Source: Caulobacter sp. (GTDB lineage: Bacteria > Pseudomonadota > Alphaproteobacteria > Caulobacterales > Caulobacteraceae). Taken from it: a DNA stretch of 64,000 nucleotides. The notes beneath the pieces were generated by a model that was not told the origin of the DNA, ran no database searches, and saw nothing but the letters and a program-made list of their open reading frames with translations. The position numbers and the translations under genes were made by a program. This document shows, in pieces, positions 1 through 8,748 of this stretch (its first letter is position 1; each line of letters opens with the position of its first letter). The stretch covers positions 186,001 through 250,000 of the forward strand of contig WGLL01000002.1 of the NCBI GenBank assembly GCA_016125585.1, given 5' to 3'.

Positions 1-152
1 CGCACCGGGGCGAGGTCGGCGGCATCGCCCCGACCGGCCGGCGGATCACCATGACCGGCGTAACCCTCTATGACTTCGATGAGGCGGGCCGCATCACCGG
101 CCACTGGCAGGAGGTCGACCGGCTTGGCGTCTATCGTCAGCTGGCCGGCTGA
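1..152 (+). CDS. SnoaL-like/ester cyclase family protein, C-terminal fragment
   Basis: This is the last 49 residues of a gene that begins before the window; the first complete codon is at 3 and the TGA is at 150-152. The end of the chain alternates short strands and closes with a tryptophan and a glutamate in GHWQEVDRLG, which is how SnoaL-like polyketide cyclase/ester cyclase (NTF2-fold) proteins usually finish. No catalytic residue can be judged from this piece. It overlaps the convergent EamA gene tail to tail by 16 bp. The family call is an inference from a short C-terminus. Confidence 0.5.
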   Translation, partial: HRGEVGGIAPTGRRITMTGVTLYDFDEAGRITGHWQEVDRLGVYRQLAG

Positions 153-1126
153 TCCTCGCCCGCCCTTTCTGGGTCCGCCGCCGCCAGCCGCGCCGCCCGG
201 GCCGACCGCTGCTCGCGCCAGGTGATGGTCAGGGTCGCGGCGACAACGATGGCCGCCCCGACGATGGTCGGCCAGGTCGGGATCTCGTGGAAGAAGGTGA
301 AGCCGACGACGGCGGTGAACACCAGCCGGGTGTAGTCGATCGGGGCCATGGCGGCGGCGTCGCCGATCTGCATGCCCTTGATGTAGCAGGCCTGGGTAAT
401 GGTGCCGGTGACGCCCATGGCGCAGAGCAGCAGGAAATCGACGGGCCGGGGCCAGGCCCAGGCGAACAGGGCCGGCGGGGTGGCGAACACCACCCCCAGA
501 ACCGCCGCATAGACCAGCAGGGTGAAGGGGCTGTGGTCGCGGGTCATCACCTTCATGCCGGTGATGGTCATGGCGAACAGGGCCGCCGAGGCCAGGGCGG
601 CCAGCTGGGCCAGGCCGAACCCGTGGCCGCCGGAGGAAAATCCCGGCGCCAGCATCACCGACACCCCGACAAAGCCGACCAGGGCCGCGCCGATCCGCCA
701 GGCGCCGAGCTTTTCGTGCAGCACGAAGAAGGCCAGCGGCACCAGCCACAGGGTCCGGGTGAAGCTCAGCGCATTGGCCTCGGCCAGGGGCATCTTCTGG
801 AAGGCGTAGAAGCTGAAGATCATCCCCAGGGTGCCGGCCGCCGACCGGAACAGCAGGATGCCCAGGCGATTGGTGCGGAAGGTGCCCTTCACATCCCGCA
901 GGATCATCGGCAGCAGGATGATCAGCCCCGCCGCCGAGCGATAGAAGGTCTGCAGGGCGGCGGGGTAGTCGGCGCCCAGCAGCTTGATCAGGCTGGTCAT
1001 CACCGTAAAGCCCACCGCCGAGCCCAGCATCCAGAAGGCGCCCTGGATGTTGGGGGCCAGGCCCTTGAAGGCCGCATGGGCGCGGCGGGCGGGAGCGAAG
1101 CCCCAGATGGGAAGCTGTTCAGGCAT
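137..1126 (-). CDS. EamA-family (drug/metabolite transporter superfamily) permease
   Basis: This 329-residue inner-membrane protein has about ten hydrophobic segments arranged as two EamA repeats (about residues 30-160 and 175-300), the standard layout of DMT-superfamily exporters. The N-terminus is cytoplasmic and basic and the C-terminus is a charged tail rich in Arg and Ala. The substrate cannot be read from the sequence; relatives export amino acids, metabolites or drugs. The start codon lies 8 bp inside the end of the upstream 2OG-oxygenase gene, so the two are probably translated from one message along with the SDR gene. Confidence 0.85.
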   Translation of the reverse strand: MPEQLPIWGFAPARRAHAAFKGLAPNIQGAFWMLGSAVGFTVMTSLIKLLGADYPAALQTFYRSAAGLIILLPMILRDVKGTFRTNRLGILLFRSAAGTLGMIFSFYAFQKMPLAEANALSFTRTLWLVPLAFFVLHEKLGAWRIGAALVGFVGVSVMLAPGFSSGGHGFGLAQLAALASAALFAMTITGMKVMTRDHSPFTLLVYAAVLGVVFATPPALFAWAWPRPVDFLLLCAMGVTGTITQACYIKGMQIGDAAAMAPIDYTRLVFTAVVGFTFFHEIPTWPTIVGAAIVVAATLTITWREQRSARAARLAAADPERAGEDQPAS

Positions 1127-1850
1127 GACGCACCCATCCGGTGACCGACAACCGGTCAGCCCCGGCGTAGCTGGCCACTTGGCTGACCGCGTGGGCGCTG
1201 GGAATGGCGAAGATGTTCAGGGCGTTGAACGCCGGGGCGTAGCCCTCGGCGATATGGCCGTCCTCATCCAGAAAATTCAGCACCCCGCCCCAGTCGGCCC
1301 GCCAGACCGGGGTGAAGTTGAGCACATAGGCAAACAGCCGGTTCTTGCCGCTGATCAGGTCGTCATGCACCGACAGGAAGTCGCCGGGGCGGTAGCGGCT
1401 GGCCATGGTGTCGGCGAAGGTCCCGCGCGGCTCGCCGGTCAGGGTGCGAATGAAGGCCTGGAAGGCCTCGCCGTTGACCAGGTCATGCACCGCCTCGATG
1501 GGGGCCAGGTCGCCGCCGCGTCGCCGCCCCGCCTCGATATCGTCGCTGACCCGCCAGGCGTCGAAGCGGAAGCAGAAGCGATCCTTCGCCGCCAGCGCCA
1601 TTTCCGCGTCGAAGGCGGCGCGGTTTTCCGGCGACAGGCCGTCGAAATCGGCCAGCGGCCCGTCGAGACTGGGCCCGAGCGTCCGCCAAGTCTTGATCCA
1701 GGGCACAGCCGCGGAGGCCAGCGCCTCGCCCACCGCCCGCGCGCCGTCGCCGACCAGGAAGCCGGGAAGGTGCAGCCGGCCCAGCCGCCGGAACACCGGG
1801 GCCATGGCCGCCGGATCGAGGGCCGGATCAATGACCAGGGGCGGTGTCAT
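1119..1850 (-). CDS. 2OG-Fe(II) oxygenase, Tpa1/Ofd1-like prolyl hydroxylase family
   Basis: This 243-residue protein carries the double-stranded beta-helix signature of the 2-oxoglutarate/iron dioxygenases. The iron ligands are visible as H162 and D164 in SVHDDL and H220 in PSAHAVSQV, and R233 fits the 2-oxoglutarate carboxylate ligand. The blocks YVLNFTPVW and WGGVLNF are typical of the Tpa1/Ofd1 (prolyl 3- or 4-hydroxylase) group, whose eukaryotic members modify a ribosomal protein proline. The bacterial substrate is not known to me. The ATG at 1850 follows the SDR stop by 8 bp; the same frame stays open far upstream, but only because it is antisense-like GC-rich sequence inside the SDR gene. 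Confidence 0.8.
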   Translation of the reverse strand: MTPPLVIDPALDPAAMAPVFRRLGRLHLPGFLVGDGARAVGEALASAAVPWIKTWRTLGPSLDGPLADFDGLSPENRAAFDAEMALAAKDRFCFRFDAWRVSDDIEAGRRRGGDLAPIEAVHDLVNGEAFQAFIRTLTGEPRGTFADTMASRYRPGDFLSVHDDLISGKNRLFAYVLNFTPVWRADWGGVLNFLDEDGHIAEGYAPAFNALNIFAIPSAHAVSQVASYAGADRLSVTGWVRHA

Positions 1851-1858
1851 GCCGGCCG

Positions 1859-2743
1859 TCAGGCCTGAGACGCCGCCATGGCCGCCCGCACCTGTTCGGC
1901 CTGTTCCGGGCTGATGCCCAGAGCCTCGAGGATCGGCGAGCCGACGCTCGGGTCCCAGCTGCCGCGTCCGCCGATGGTGATGCCGCCATCGACGACGATG
2001 TGGGTTCCGGTGACGAAGGTGCTGTCGTCGCTGGCCAGATAGAGGGCGGCCCGGGCGATGTCTTCCGGGGCGCCGGACTTGGGATAGGGCTGCACCTTGT
2101 GGCCGATTTCGGCGACCTGGGCGGCCATCTGGTCGGCCACCGCGCGGGGCAGGCCGAAGCTGGCCCCGAAGATGGAGGTGGCGATCAGGCCGGGGCAGAT
2201 GGCGTTGACGCGGATCTTCTGCGGGCTCAGCTCGGCGGCGGCGCAGCGGCTCATGTGGATCACAGCGCATTTGGCGCTGCTGTAGGCCAGCGGGCCGAAC
2301 CCGGCCTGAAGACCGGCGATGGAGGCGGTGTTGATGATGCTGCCGCCGCCGCGCTTCAGCATCAGCGGCAGGGCGTGCTTCATGCCCAGCGCCGGCCCGC
2401 GCACCAGGAGGTCGAAGGTGGCGCTCCAGCCCTCGGCGTCCAGCTCGGCGACCCCGGCGGTCAGGCCGCCGTGGCCGGCGTTGTTGAACAGGATGTCGAG
2501 ACCGCCAAACTCGCTGTCGGCCAGGGCGATGGCGGCGGCGATGTCGGCCTCCACCGTCACATCGCAATGGGCGTAGCGGACGGCGTCCGGGAACCGCTTT
2601 TCAAGCATCGCCCCTTTCTCGTCCTGCAGGTCGGCGGCGACCACCTTCGCCCCTTCGGCCACGAACAGTTCGACCGTCCCCAGCCCGATGCCCGACGCGC
2701 CGCCCGTGATCAGGGCGATCTTTCCCTCAAGCCTTCCAGCCAT
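1859..2743 (-). CDS. SDR-family oxidoreductase
   Basis: This is a 294-residue classical short-chain dehydrogenase/reductase with a Rossmann fold. The cofactor loop TGGASGIG is at residues 13-20, NNAG at 87-90, and the catalytic set is S141, Y154 and K158 (YSSAK). An acidic residue (D38) after the second strand suggests NAD rather than NADP. The chain is about 40 residues longer than a minimal SDR because of a C-terminal extension after the VDGG block. It leads a tight cluster with the 2OG oxygenase and the EamA exporter. The substrate is unknown. Confidence 0.9.
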   Translation of the reverse strand: MAGRLEGKIALITGGASGIGLGTVELFVAEGAKVVAADLQDEKGAMLEKRFPDAVRYAHCDVTVEADIAAAIALADSEFGGLDILFNNAGHGGLTAGVAELDAEGWSATFDLLVRGPALGMKHALPLMLKRGGGSIINTASIAGLQAGFGPLAYSSAKCAVIHMSRCAAAELSPQKIRVNAICPGLIATSIFGASFGLPRAVADQMAAQVAEIGHKVQPYPKSGAPEDIARAALYLASDDSTFVTGTHIVVDGGITIGGRGSWDPSVGSPILEALGISPEQAEQVRAAMAASQA

Positions 2744-2787
2744 GTCTCTTCCCTTTCGACGTCGTTCTGTTTTTCCGACCCCTCAGT

Positions 2788-2873
2788 CCGCCTTCCCGGC
2801 GAAGGCCGGGACCCAGATTCGCCAACGCTCGTGGAAGGTCAGATCTGGGCCCCGGCCTTCGCCGGGGAGGCGG
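2788..2873. repeat. Large intergenic inverted repeat
   Basis: Two arms of about 30 nt, each built around GGCGAAGGCCGGG or its complement, face each other across a 24-nt centre between the quinone oxidoreductase and SDR genes. Related arms (CCCCGGCC...GCCGGGGAGGCGG) recur at 51041-51178, so this is a dispersed palindromic element. On the minus strand it would fold into a strong hairpin between the two genes. Confidence 0.7.
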
Positions 2874-2879
2874 CAAGCC

Positions 2880-3878
2880 CTACTCAGTGACCACCACGAC
2901 CTTGCCCATGGCCTTGCGGGCGGCCAGATGGGCGATGGCGTCGCCGGCCTTTTCCAGGCTGAAGATTTCGGAGACGTAGGGCTTGATCTTGCCCTCGGAA
3001 TACATCTCCATCAGTTGGCGGACGTTTTCCTGATGCGCCTTGGGATCGCGGGCCACGGCGGCGCCCCAGAACACCCCGACGATGTCGCAGCTCTTCAGCA
3101 GGGTCAGGTTCAGCGGCACCTTGGGAATGCCGGCCGGGAAACCGATGACCAGGAAACGACCGCCCCAGCCGGCGGCCCGGATGGTGGCCTCGGCATAGTC
3201 GCCGCCGACCGCGTCATAGGCCACGTCCCAGCCCTTGGGCCCGCAGGCGTCCTTGAACAGCTGACCCAGCGCCTTGGCGCCGTCCTTGTCGAAGGGGCCG
3301 GTCGGATAGACCACGCCGGATTCGGCGCCATGCTTGATGGCCAGGTCGACCTTTTCCTGGGTCGAGGCGGCCGCGATCACCCGCGCGCCCATGGCCTTGC
3401 CCAGCTCGACAGCCGCCAGGCCGACGCCGCCGGCGGCGCCCAGCACCAACAGGGTCTCGCCGGCTTTCAGATGGCCGCGATCCTTCAGGGCGTACCAGCT
3501 GGTGCCATAGGTCATCATGAAGGCCGCCGCTTCGTCGAAGGGCATGGAATCGGGGATCGGGGTCAGGCGGGTCGCGTCGAGCGCCATGGCCTGGGCCATG
3601 CCGCCGCTGCCGGTGCTGGCCAGAACCCGGTCGCCGACCTTGACGCCCGTCACGCCCTCGCCCAGCGCCTTGACCACGCCGGAAACCTCGCCGCCCGGCG
3701 AGAAGGGGCGCGGCGGCTTGAACTGGTACATGTCCTGGATGATCAGCACATCGGGGTAGTTGACCCCGCAGGCCTTCACCGACAGCAGCACCTGACCGGG
3801 ACCGGCCGTGGGCTCGTCGAGCTCCTCGACAACCAGGGTCTCCGGACCCCCCACAACCTTGCTGAGCACCGCCTTCAT
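2880..3878 (-). CDS. NADPH:quinone oxidoreductase, zinc-independent MDR family
   Basis: This 332-residue medium-chain dehydrogenase/reductase has the N-terminal GroES-like half (VKACGVNYPDVLI, PGGEVSG at 61-67) and a Rossmann half with AAGGVG at 148-153 for NADPH. The zinc-binding cysteines and histidines of alcohol dehydrogenases are missing, which matches the QOR/crystallin subgroup. It likely reduces quinones or activated alkenes in the cytoplasm. The gene has a divergent neighbour (isoaspartyl peptidase) 78 bp away, so that gap should contain both promoters. Confidence 0.88.
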   Translation of the reverse strand: MKAVLSKVVGGPETLVVEELDEPTAGPGQVLLSVKACGVNYPDVLIIQDMYQFKPPRPFSPGGEVSGVVKALGEGVTGVKVGDRVLASTGSGGMAQAMALDATRLTPIPDSMPFDEAAAFMMTYGTSWYALKDRGHLKAGETLLVLGAAGGVGLAAVELGKAMGARVIAAASTQEKVDLAIKHGAESGVVYPTGPFDKDGAKALGQLFKDACGPKGWDVAYDAVGGDYAEATIRAAGWGGRFLVIGFPAGIPKVPLNLTLLKSCDIVGVFWGAAVARDPKAHQENVRQLMEMYSEGKIKPYVSEIFSLEKAGDAIAHLAARKAMGKVVVVTE

Positions 3879-3956
3879 GCCAAGTCTCCCGCTTTTATGA
3901 TGACGTCGAACAGGCTATCGCCGCCGTTGATGCGTTCATAGGGCTGGAGGCCGCTG

Positions 3957-4841
3957 ATGGCGAACAAATGTTTGAGTCTTGTGCTGCACGGCGGCGCCGG
4001 GGCCAAGGCCGGCCGCGACTACAGCCGCGAGATCGTCCATATGCGCGGCCTGGTCGAGGCGGCCCGCGACGCCCTGAAGGCCGGGGCCAGCGCCCTGGAC
4101 GTGGCCGAGCAGACCACCCGCGAGCTGGAGGCGTCCGGCCTCTATGTCGCCGGGCGCGGCGCCTCGCCCAACACCGACGGGATCTATGAACTGGACGCCG
4201 CGATCATGGACGGCGCGGCCCTGCGCTGCGGGGCGGTGGCGGCGCTGGAGGGCTTCGAGAGCCCGATCGCCGTGGCCCGCGAGGTGCTGGAGCGCACCCA
4301 GCATGTGATGCTGGCCGGTTCCGGCGCCGCTGGGTTCGCCGCCGCCCGCGGCTTCGCCCGCATCGCCGACCCGGAGGCCTGGTATACCCGGGCCGGAACC
4401 TTCGAGGACAATCATCCGCCGGGCGCCCTGGCCCACGGCACGGTCGGCTGCGTGGTGCGCGACGGCGAGGGCCGGCTGGCCGCCTGCACCTCGACCGGCG
4501 GCGTGTTCGGCAAGATGCCGGGCCGTGTCGGCGACACCCCGATCATCGGCGCCGGCTGCTGGGCCGACCAGACCGTGGCCGTCTCCTGCACCGGCCAGGG
4601 CGAGTATTTCGTCAAGGTCGCGGCGGCGGCCCAACTGGCCCACCGCATGCGCTTCGGCGGCCAGGGCCTGGTCGAGGCGGCTGACGCGGTGCTGGCCGAG
4701 ATCGCGGCCATGGGCGGCGACGGCGGCCTGATCGCCGTGGCCGCCGACGGAACCATCGCCATGCCCTATGTCAGCCAGGGCATGAAGCGCGCCGCCCTGA
4801 CCCCCGACGGCGACATCACCTCCGCCGCCTTCGAAGTCTAA
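3957..4841 (+). CDS. Isoaspartyl peptidase/plant-type L-asparaginase (Ntn hydrolase)
   Basis: This 294-residue precursor belongs to the N-terminal-nucleophile asparaginase 2 family. The N-terminal HGGAG motif (residues 11-15) and the self-cleavage site HGTVGCV, with T162 as the expected new N-terminal nucleophile, are both present. Autoproteolysis would give alpha and beta subunits of about 161 and 133 residues. It should hydrolyse isoaspartyl dipeptides and, less well, asparagine. Later contacts such as STGG and TGQGE are intact, so the enzyme looks functional. Confidence 0.9.
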   Translation: MANKCLSLVLHGGAGAKAGRDYSREIVHMRGLVEAARDALKAGASALDVAEQTTRELEASGLYVAGRGASPNTDGIYELDAAIMDGAALRCGAVAALEGFESPIAVAREVLERTQHVMLAGSGAAGFAAARGFARIADPEAWYTRAGTFEDNHPPGALAHGTVGCVVRDGEGRLAACTSTGGVFGKMPGRVGDTPIIGAGCWADQTVAVSCTGQGEYFVKVAAAAQLAHRMRFGGQGLVEAADAVLAEIAAMGGDGGLIAVAADGTIAMPYVSQGMKRAALTPDGDITSAAFEV

Positions 4842-5174
4842 CGCTCTGCCCTCCCTCCCTTTCATTGGGAGGGACAGACCGCGCAGCGGTCAGGGTGGGG
4901 AAGTCCGACGCCGCCCATTCCTGTCTGACGACCGTCCAGGAAAGCGCCTTCCCCACCCCTTGGACGCCGCGCGCCCTCGGCCCTCCCCATGAAGGGGAGG
5001 GAGCTGCGGCCGCGGAACAAGCCCGGTGGCGCCGGACCTTAAATCGCAAAACCCCGCTGGATCACACAAACAAACAGCCTGTCTGTAATTTCCCCCGGCC
5101 CGCCATCGCCCCATCCCACCCCTTCGCGCCTTTTTCCTTGGACAGGCCCGGCAACCGGCGCACATATCACCGGC
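4842..5174. repeat. Intergenic region with palindromic repeat pieces
   Basis: This 333-bp gap carries no convincing gene. Near 4851-4872 and 4981-5001 it has two similar hairpins made of CCTCCC...GGGAGGG-type arms. Between them lie the phrases GACCGCGCAGCGGTCAGGG and its partner CTTCCCCACCCC, an imperfect, larger palindrome. The 3' part (5040-5174) is less GC-rich and probably holds the promoter of the following hydroxylase gene, but I cannot point to a convincing -35/-10 pair. Confidence 0.55.
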
Positions 5175-6431
5175 ATGAGCGAACCCTTTGACGCCGATGT
5201 CATCATCGCCGGCGCGGGCATGGCCGGGGCGACCCTGGGTCTGGCCCTGGCCAGCGCCGGACTGACCGCCATCCTGGTCGATCCGGCCCCCTTCGACGAC
5301 CAGCTGGCCCCGACCTTCGACGGCCGCTCCAGCGCCATCGCCTACGCCTCCTTCCGCCAGTGGCGGGCCCTGGGGGCGGGGGCGGACCTGGAGCCACACG
5401 CCCAGCGGATCGAGCAGATCCTGGTGACCGACGGCGCCCGCCCCGGCGCCGCCGCCCCGCGCCCCGGCTCGGCCTTCCTGCGCTTCGACAGCGCCGAGAT
5501 CGGCGATGTCAGCGACGGGGAGGCCATGGGCTACATGCTGGAAAACCGCCGCATCCGCGCCGGCCTGGCCGCCGCCGTCGGCCGGGCGCCGGGACTGACG
5601 GTGCTGGCGCCGGCCCGGGTCGCCGGGGTCGAGGTCAGTGCCGACGCGGCGAGGGTGCGGCTGGAGGACGGCCGGGTGCTGACCGCCCCGCTGGTGGTCG
5701 GCGCCGAGGGCCGCCGCTCGGTGATCCGCGAGGCGGCCGGGATCGGCGTCGTCGGCTGGGGCTATGGCCAGTCAGGGGTGGTGACCACCGTGGCCCTGGA
5801 GCGCGACCACGAGGGCGTGGCCCACGAATACTTCCTGCCCGGCGGCCCGTTCGCCATCCTCCCCCTGACCGGTCAGCGCGCCAGCCTGGTCTGGACCGAG
5901 CGCACCGCCCAGGCCGAGGCCCTGCGCGGCGCCCGGCCGGAGGTGGTCCACGCCCATATGCAGCGTCGCTTCGGCGAGTTCCTCGGCCGCCCACAGGTGC
6001 AGGGGCCGGTGTTCGTCTATCCTCTGTCGCTGGCCCTGGCCGAGCGGATGAGCGCGCCGCGCATCGCCCTGCTGGGCGACGCCGCCCACGGGGTGCACCC
6101 GATCGCCGGCCAGGGGCTCAACCTCGGCCTCAAGGACGTCGCGGCCCTGGCTCAGGTGCTGGTCGAGGCGCTACGGCTGGGCGAGGACATCGGCTTGGAA
6201 GTCGTGCTGGAGCGCTACGGCGCCTGGCGGCGGTTCGACAACACCATGCTGGCGGCGGGCACCGACCTGTTCACCTGGCTGTTCTCCAACGACATCGCCC
6301 CGCTGCGGGCGGCGCGGGGCCTCGGCCTGGCGGTGGTCAACCGCATCGCCCCGGCCCGGAAGTTCTTCATGCGCGAGGCCGGCGGGGCAGTCGGTGATCT
6401 GCCTCGGCTGCTGCGAGGCGAGGCGCTTTAA
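5175..6431 (+). CDS. FAD-dependent UbiH/UbiF/COQ6-family hydroxylase
   Basis: This 418-residue aromatic-ring hydroxylase of the UbiH/VisC/COQ6 family should act in ubiquinone biosynthesis at the inner membrane. It shows the dinucleotide-binding GAGMAG (residues 13-18), a middle motif with GAEGRRS, and the second FAD motif GDAAHGVHPIAGQG near residue 300. Which ring position it hydroxylates cannot be read from sequence. Its 3' end overlaps the convergent SseB_C-like gene by 4 bp. The ATG at 5175 is the first in frame before the FAD motif. Confidence 0.9.
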   Translation: MSEPFDADVIIAGAGMAGATLGLALASAGLTAILVDPAPFDDQLAPTFDGRSSAIAYASFRQWRALGAGADLEPHAQRIEQILVTDGARPGAAAPRPGSAFLRFDSAEIGDVSDGEAMGYMLENRRIRAGLAAAVGRAPGLTVLAPARVAGVEVSADAARVRLEDGRVLTAPLVVGAEGRRSVIREAAGIGVVGWGYGQSGVVTTVALERDHEGVAHEYFLPGGPFAILPLTGQRASLVWTERTAQAEALRGARPEVVHAHMQRRFGEFLGRPQVQGPVFVYPLSLALAERMSAPRIALLGDAAHGVHPIAGQGLNLGLKDVAALAQVLVEALRLGEDIGLEVVLERYGAWRRFDNTMLAAGTDLFTWLFSNDIAPLRAARGLGLAVVNRIAPARKFFMREAGGAVGDLPRLLRGEAL

Positions 6432-6856
6432 GACGCGCGATAGAAGGGATCCGCGGCCTTCGTGGCTGCAGCCGCGATTTGCGGGGTCGCGAAGATAACG
6501 TCCAGATATTGGTCGCGACCAAGCGTGTCATGCACGACGCCCCCAATCAGGACCATCAAAGCCTCGTCCTGTTCCGCCTGGATGATCAGAGCGACGCTTC
6601 GTTCGCCGCTGTCCTGGCGTTCGATGCGAACCAGATAGGCGGCTCTTATCTTCGGCTGCCCGACGAAAACCTCGGTCAACGCGGTTTTCAGCTCCTTCTC
6701 AAGCGGCCCGTCCTGTTCCCCGAGGACCTTGATGCCGGGAACCAGGAACACCTCCATCGGACGCGATGACTCAGGCTGGGCGAAGGCGCCTGCGGGGGCC
6801 ACTCCTATGGCCGCGAGGCAAAATGCCGCCAGAATCGCGTGGCGCAAAGGCGTCAC
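6428..6856 (-). CDS. Secreted SseB C-terminal-domain-like protein
   Basis: I choose the GTG at 6856 because it overlaps the upstream stop as GTGA and gives an N-terminal signal peptide ending at about AGAFAQ. The mature part of this 142-residue protein ([21 protein letters not shown], then VRIERQ and ALMVLIGG) resembles the C-terminal domain of SseB, the enhanced-serine-sensitivity protein, here standing alone and exported. Function is not known. The open frame continues past 6856 only as a shadow over the Trm112 gene. Confidence 0.6.
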   Translation of the reverse strand: MTPLRHAILAAFCLAAIGVAPAGAFAQPESSRPMEVFLVPGIKVLGEQDGPLEKELKTALTEVFVGQPKIRAAYLVRIERQDSGERSVALIIQAEQDEALMVLIGGVVHDTLGRDQYLDVIFATPQIAAAATKAADPFYRAS

Positions 6857-7059
6857 TCGCTGAGGTCCCGCGCCTCTTCCGGCAGCATCACCGGCACGCC
6901 GTCGCGGATCGGATAGGCCAGTTTGGCGCCGCGGCTGATCAGCTCGCCGGCGGCGCGGTCGTATTCCAGCGGCCCGTGGGTGACTGGGCAGACCAGCACC
7001 TCCAGCAGGCGGGGGTCGACGTCGATGGGGGTGGCGGTCTCGGGCATGGAACCTTCCAA
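6853..7059 (-). CDS. Trm112-family (UPF0434/YcaR-like) protein
   Basis: This is a 68-residue protein of the small Trm112/UPF0434 family; the blocks [16 protein letters not shown] and [17 protein letters not shown] are diagnostic. Family members normally carry a four-cysteine zinc knuckle. Here only the first cysteine (CPVTHGPL) remains and the later C-x-x-C is replaced by a segment with Ser and Ala, so zinc binding is doubtful. It is coupled by a 4-bp overlap to the downstream secreted SseB_C-like gene. Confidence 0.88.
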   Translation of the reverse strand: MEGSMPETATPIDVDPRLLEVLVCPVTHGPLEYDRAAGELISRGAKLAYPIRDGVPVMLPEEARDLSE

Positions 7060-7103
7060 CTGCCGCTGTCGGGCGGCGCGGCGAGGACGAACAGACCCGT
7101 CCT

Positions 7104-7760
7104 CTACTGCATCGGGGGCTCGTCGTCATCGTCGGCGACCACCGAGCCGATGCGCAGCAAGGTGGTCAGGACGGCGGCGCGGTCGGCGTGGCTGACCGCC
7201 TCGAGCAGGGCCTGCTTCTCGCTGGGCTCGAAGGGCAGGCCCATGGCCAGACTGTCGACCAGGGATTCGGCCGGGGCGGACTCGGCGGCGTCCCAGTCGA
7301 CGGCCAGGCCGCGCGGCGCGAGATAGCCGCGCAGGGCGTCGAGGAAACCGGCCCGCTCGATCGGCGTCTCCGCCGCCGGGGCCAGGTCGTCGATGAAGGG
7401 AGCGTAGTCGACCCGCACCTGGCGGTAGGGGGCCTTCAGCCCCAGCTCCTCGACGATCCGGAAGCGGCAGACCCCGGTCAGGGTCACCAGATAACGGCCG
7501 TCCCCGGTCTCGGCGAAGGCGGTGATGCGGCCGGCGCAGCCCACCGGACTGAGGGCTGGACGCTCGCGGTCGCCGCCGGCGCGGGTCTGGACCATGCCGA
7601 TGATCCGCTCGCCGGACATGGCGTCGTCGAACATGTTGAGATAGCGCGGCTCGAAGATGTTCAGCGGCAGCTGGCCGCCGGGCAGGACCACGGCCCCGTC
7701 GAGGGGGAAGACCGGAATGACCTGGGGCAGGTCCTCGAGCTTGCGGTAGCCGGTGACCAT
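7104..7760 (-). CDS. LON peptidase substrate-binding-domain protein
   Basis: This 218-residue protein consists of the Lon N-terminal (PUA-like beta) domain followed by a helical tail, with no AAA or protease part. Diagnostic blocks are [15 protein letters not shown] near residue 15 and [12 protein letters not shown] near residue 33. Such stand-alone LonN proteins are common in alphaproteobacteria; their role is unproven. It follows the cnoX-like gene by 9 bp and precedes the Trm112 gene by 44 bp, so the four genes from 8669 down to 6428 probably form one protein-quality-control operon. Confidence 0.88.
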   Translation of the reverse strand: MVTGYRKLEDLPQVIPVFPLDGAVVLPGGQLPLNIFEPRYLNMFDDAMSGERIIGMVQTRAGGDRERPALSPVGCAGRITAFAETGDGRYLVTLTGVCRFRIVEELGLKAPYRQVRVDYAPFIDDLAPAAETPIERAGFLDALRGYLAPRGLAVDWDAAESAPAESLVDSLAMGLPFEPSEKQALLEAVSHADRAAVLTTLLRIGSVVADDDDEPPMQ

Positions 7761-7769
7761 GGCGGCCTC

Positions 7770-8669
7770 CTAACTGAACAATATGGACGACAGTCGCCTG
7801 CGACCGGCCCGGGTAACCTCCGATGAAAGGCCCGCGGCCTCGAAGACGACCAGCAACTGCTTGCGGGCGGCCTCGTCGTTCCAGGTGCGGTCGGCGGCGA
7901 TGATGTCGAGCAGCAGATCGGCGGCCTCGCCGAAGCGGCCCTGCCCCGCCCGCGCACCCGCCAGGTCAAAGCGGGCCTGATGGTCGCCCGGATTGGCGGC
8001 CAGGGCCTGTTCCAGCGGCGCGGTTTCCGAGACGGCGCCGTCGGCCAGGGCCAGGGTGGCGCGGGCGGCGTCGAGGTCGGGGTCCTTGGCGTCAGCGGGG
8101 GCCAGGGCGACCACCTCGGCGGCGCGCTCATTGTCGCCGCCGGCCAGATAGCAGCGCGCCAGCCCGCCGATGGCCTTGAGGTTGGTCTGGTCCATCTGCA
8201 GGGCGTGGGCATAGGCCTGGGCCGCGCCGCCGATGTCGTTCAGCTCCATGGACTCCCGGGCCAGCTCCAGCACCTGGTCGATCTCGCTGGCCGGCGGCGG
8301 GCCGGCCAGCTTGTCGATGAACTGTTTGACCTGGCTTTCCGGCAGCGCCCCCTGGAAGCCGTCCACCGGCTGGCCGTCGACGAAGGCGTAGACGGTGGGG
8401 ATCGACTGCACCCGCAGCTGCCCGGCGAAGGCGGGGTTCTTGTCGACGTCGATCTTCACCAGCTTCACCGCGCCGTTCATGGCGGTGACCACTTTTTCCA
8501 GCACCGGCGTCAGCTGTTTGCAGGGGCCGCACCAGGTCGCCCAGAAGTCGACGATGACCGGCTGAATCCGGCTGGCCTCGATGACGTCGGCCATGAAGCC
8601 GGCGTCGCTGCCGTCCTTGATCAGGTCGCCGGCGGGGGCGGCGGGGGTCTGTTCACCGATGAGGGTCAT
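7770..8669 (-). CDS. CnoX/YbbN-type thioredoxin-TPR co-chaperone
   Basis: This 299-residue protein has an N-terminal thioredoxin fold with WATWCGPCKQL near residues 45-55 and a C-terminal array of tetratricopeptide-like helices (about 120-299). That is the CnoX (YbbN) layout: a holdase that protects proteins from hypochlorite or oxidative aggregation and hands them to GroEL or DnaK. Unlike the E. coli protein it keeps both active-site cysteines, so it may also be redox active. It heads the cluster with the LonN-like gene, consistent with proteostasis. Confidence 0.88.
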   Translation of the reverse strand: MTLIGEQTPAAPAGDLIKDGSDAGFMADVIEASRIQPVIVDFWATWCGPCKQLTPVLEKVVTAMNGAVKLVKIDVDKNPAFAGQLRVQSIPTVYAFVDGQPVDGFQGALPESQVKQFIDKLAGPPPASEIDQVLELARESMELNDIGGAAQAYAHALQMDQTNLKAIGGLARCYLAGGDNERAAEVVALAPADAKDPDLDAARATLALADGAVSETAPLEQALAANPGDHQARFDLAGARAGQGRFGEAADLLLDIIAADRTWNDEAARKQLLVVFEAAGLSSEVTRAGRRRLSSILFS

Positions 8670-8748
8670 GAAGGGTCCGTGCTGGAAAAATAGGAACGCG
8701 TCACCGGCAAGATGGTCGCAAGACGGCGCCGGTTCAACGCGTCGCCGG

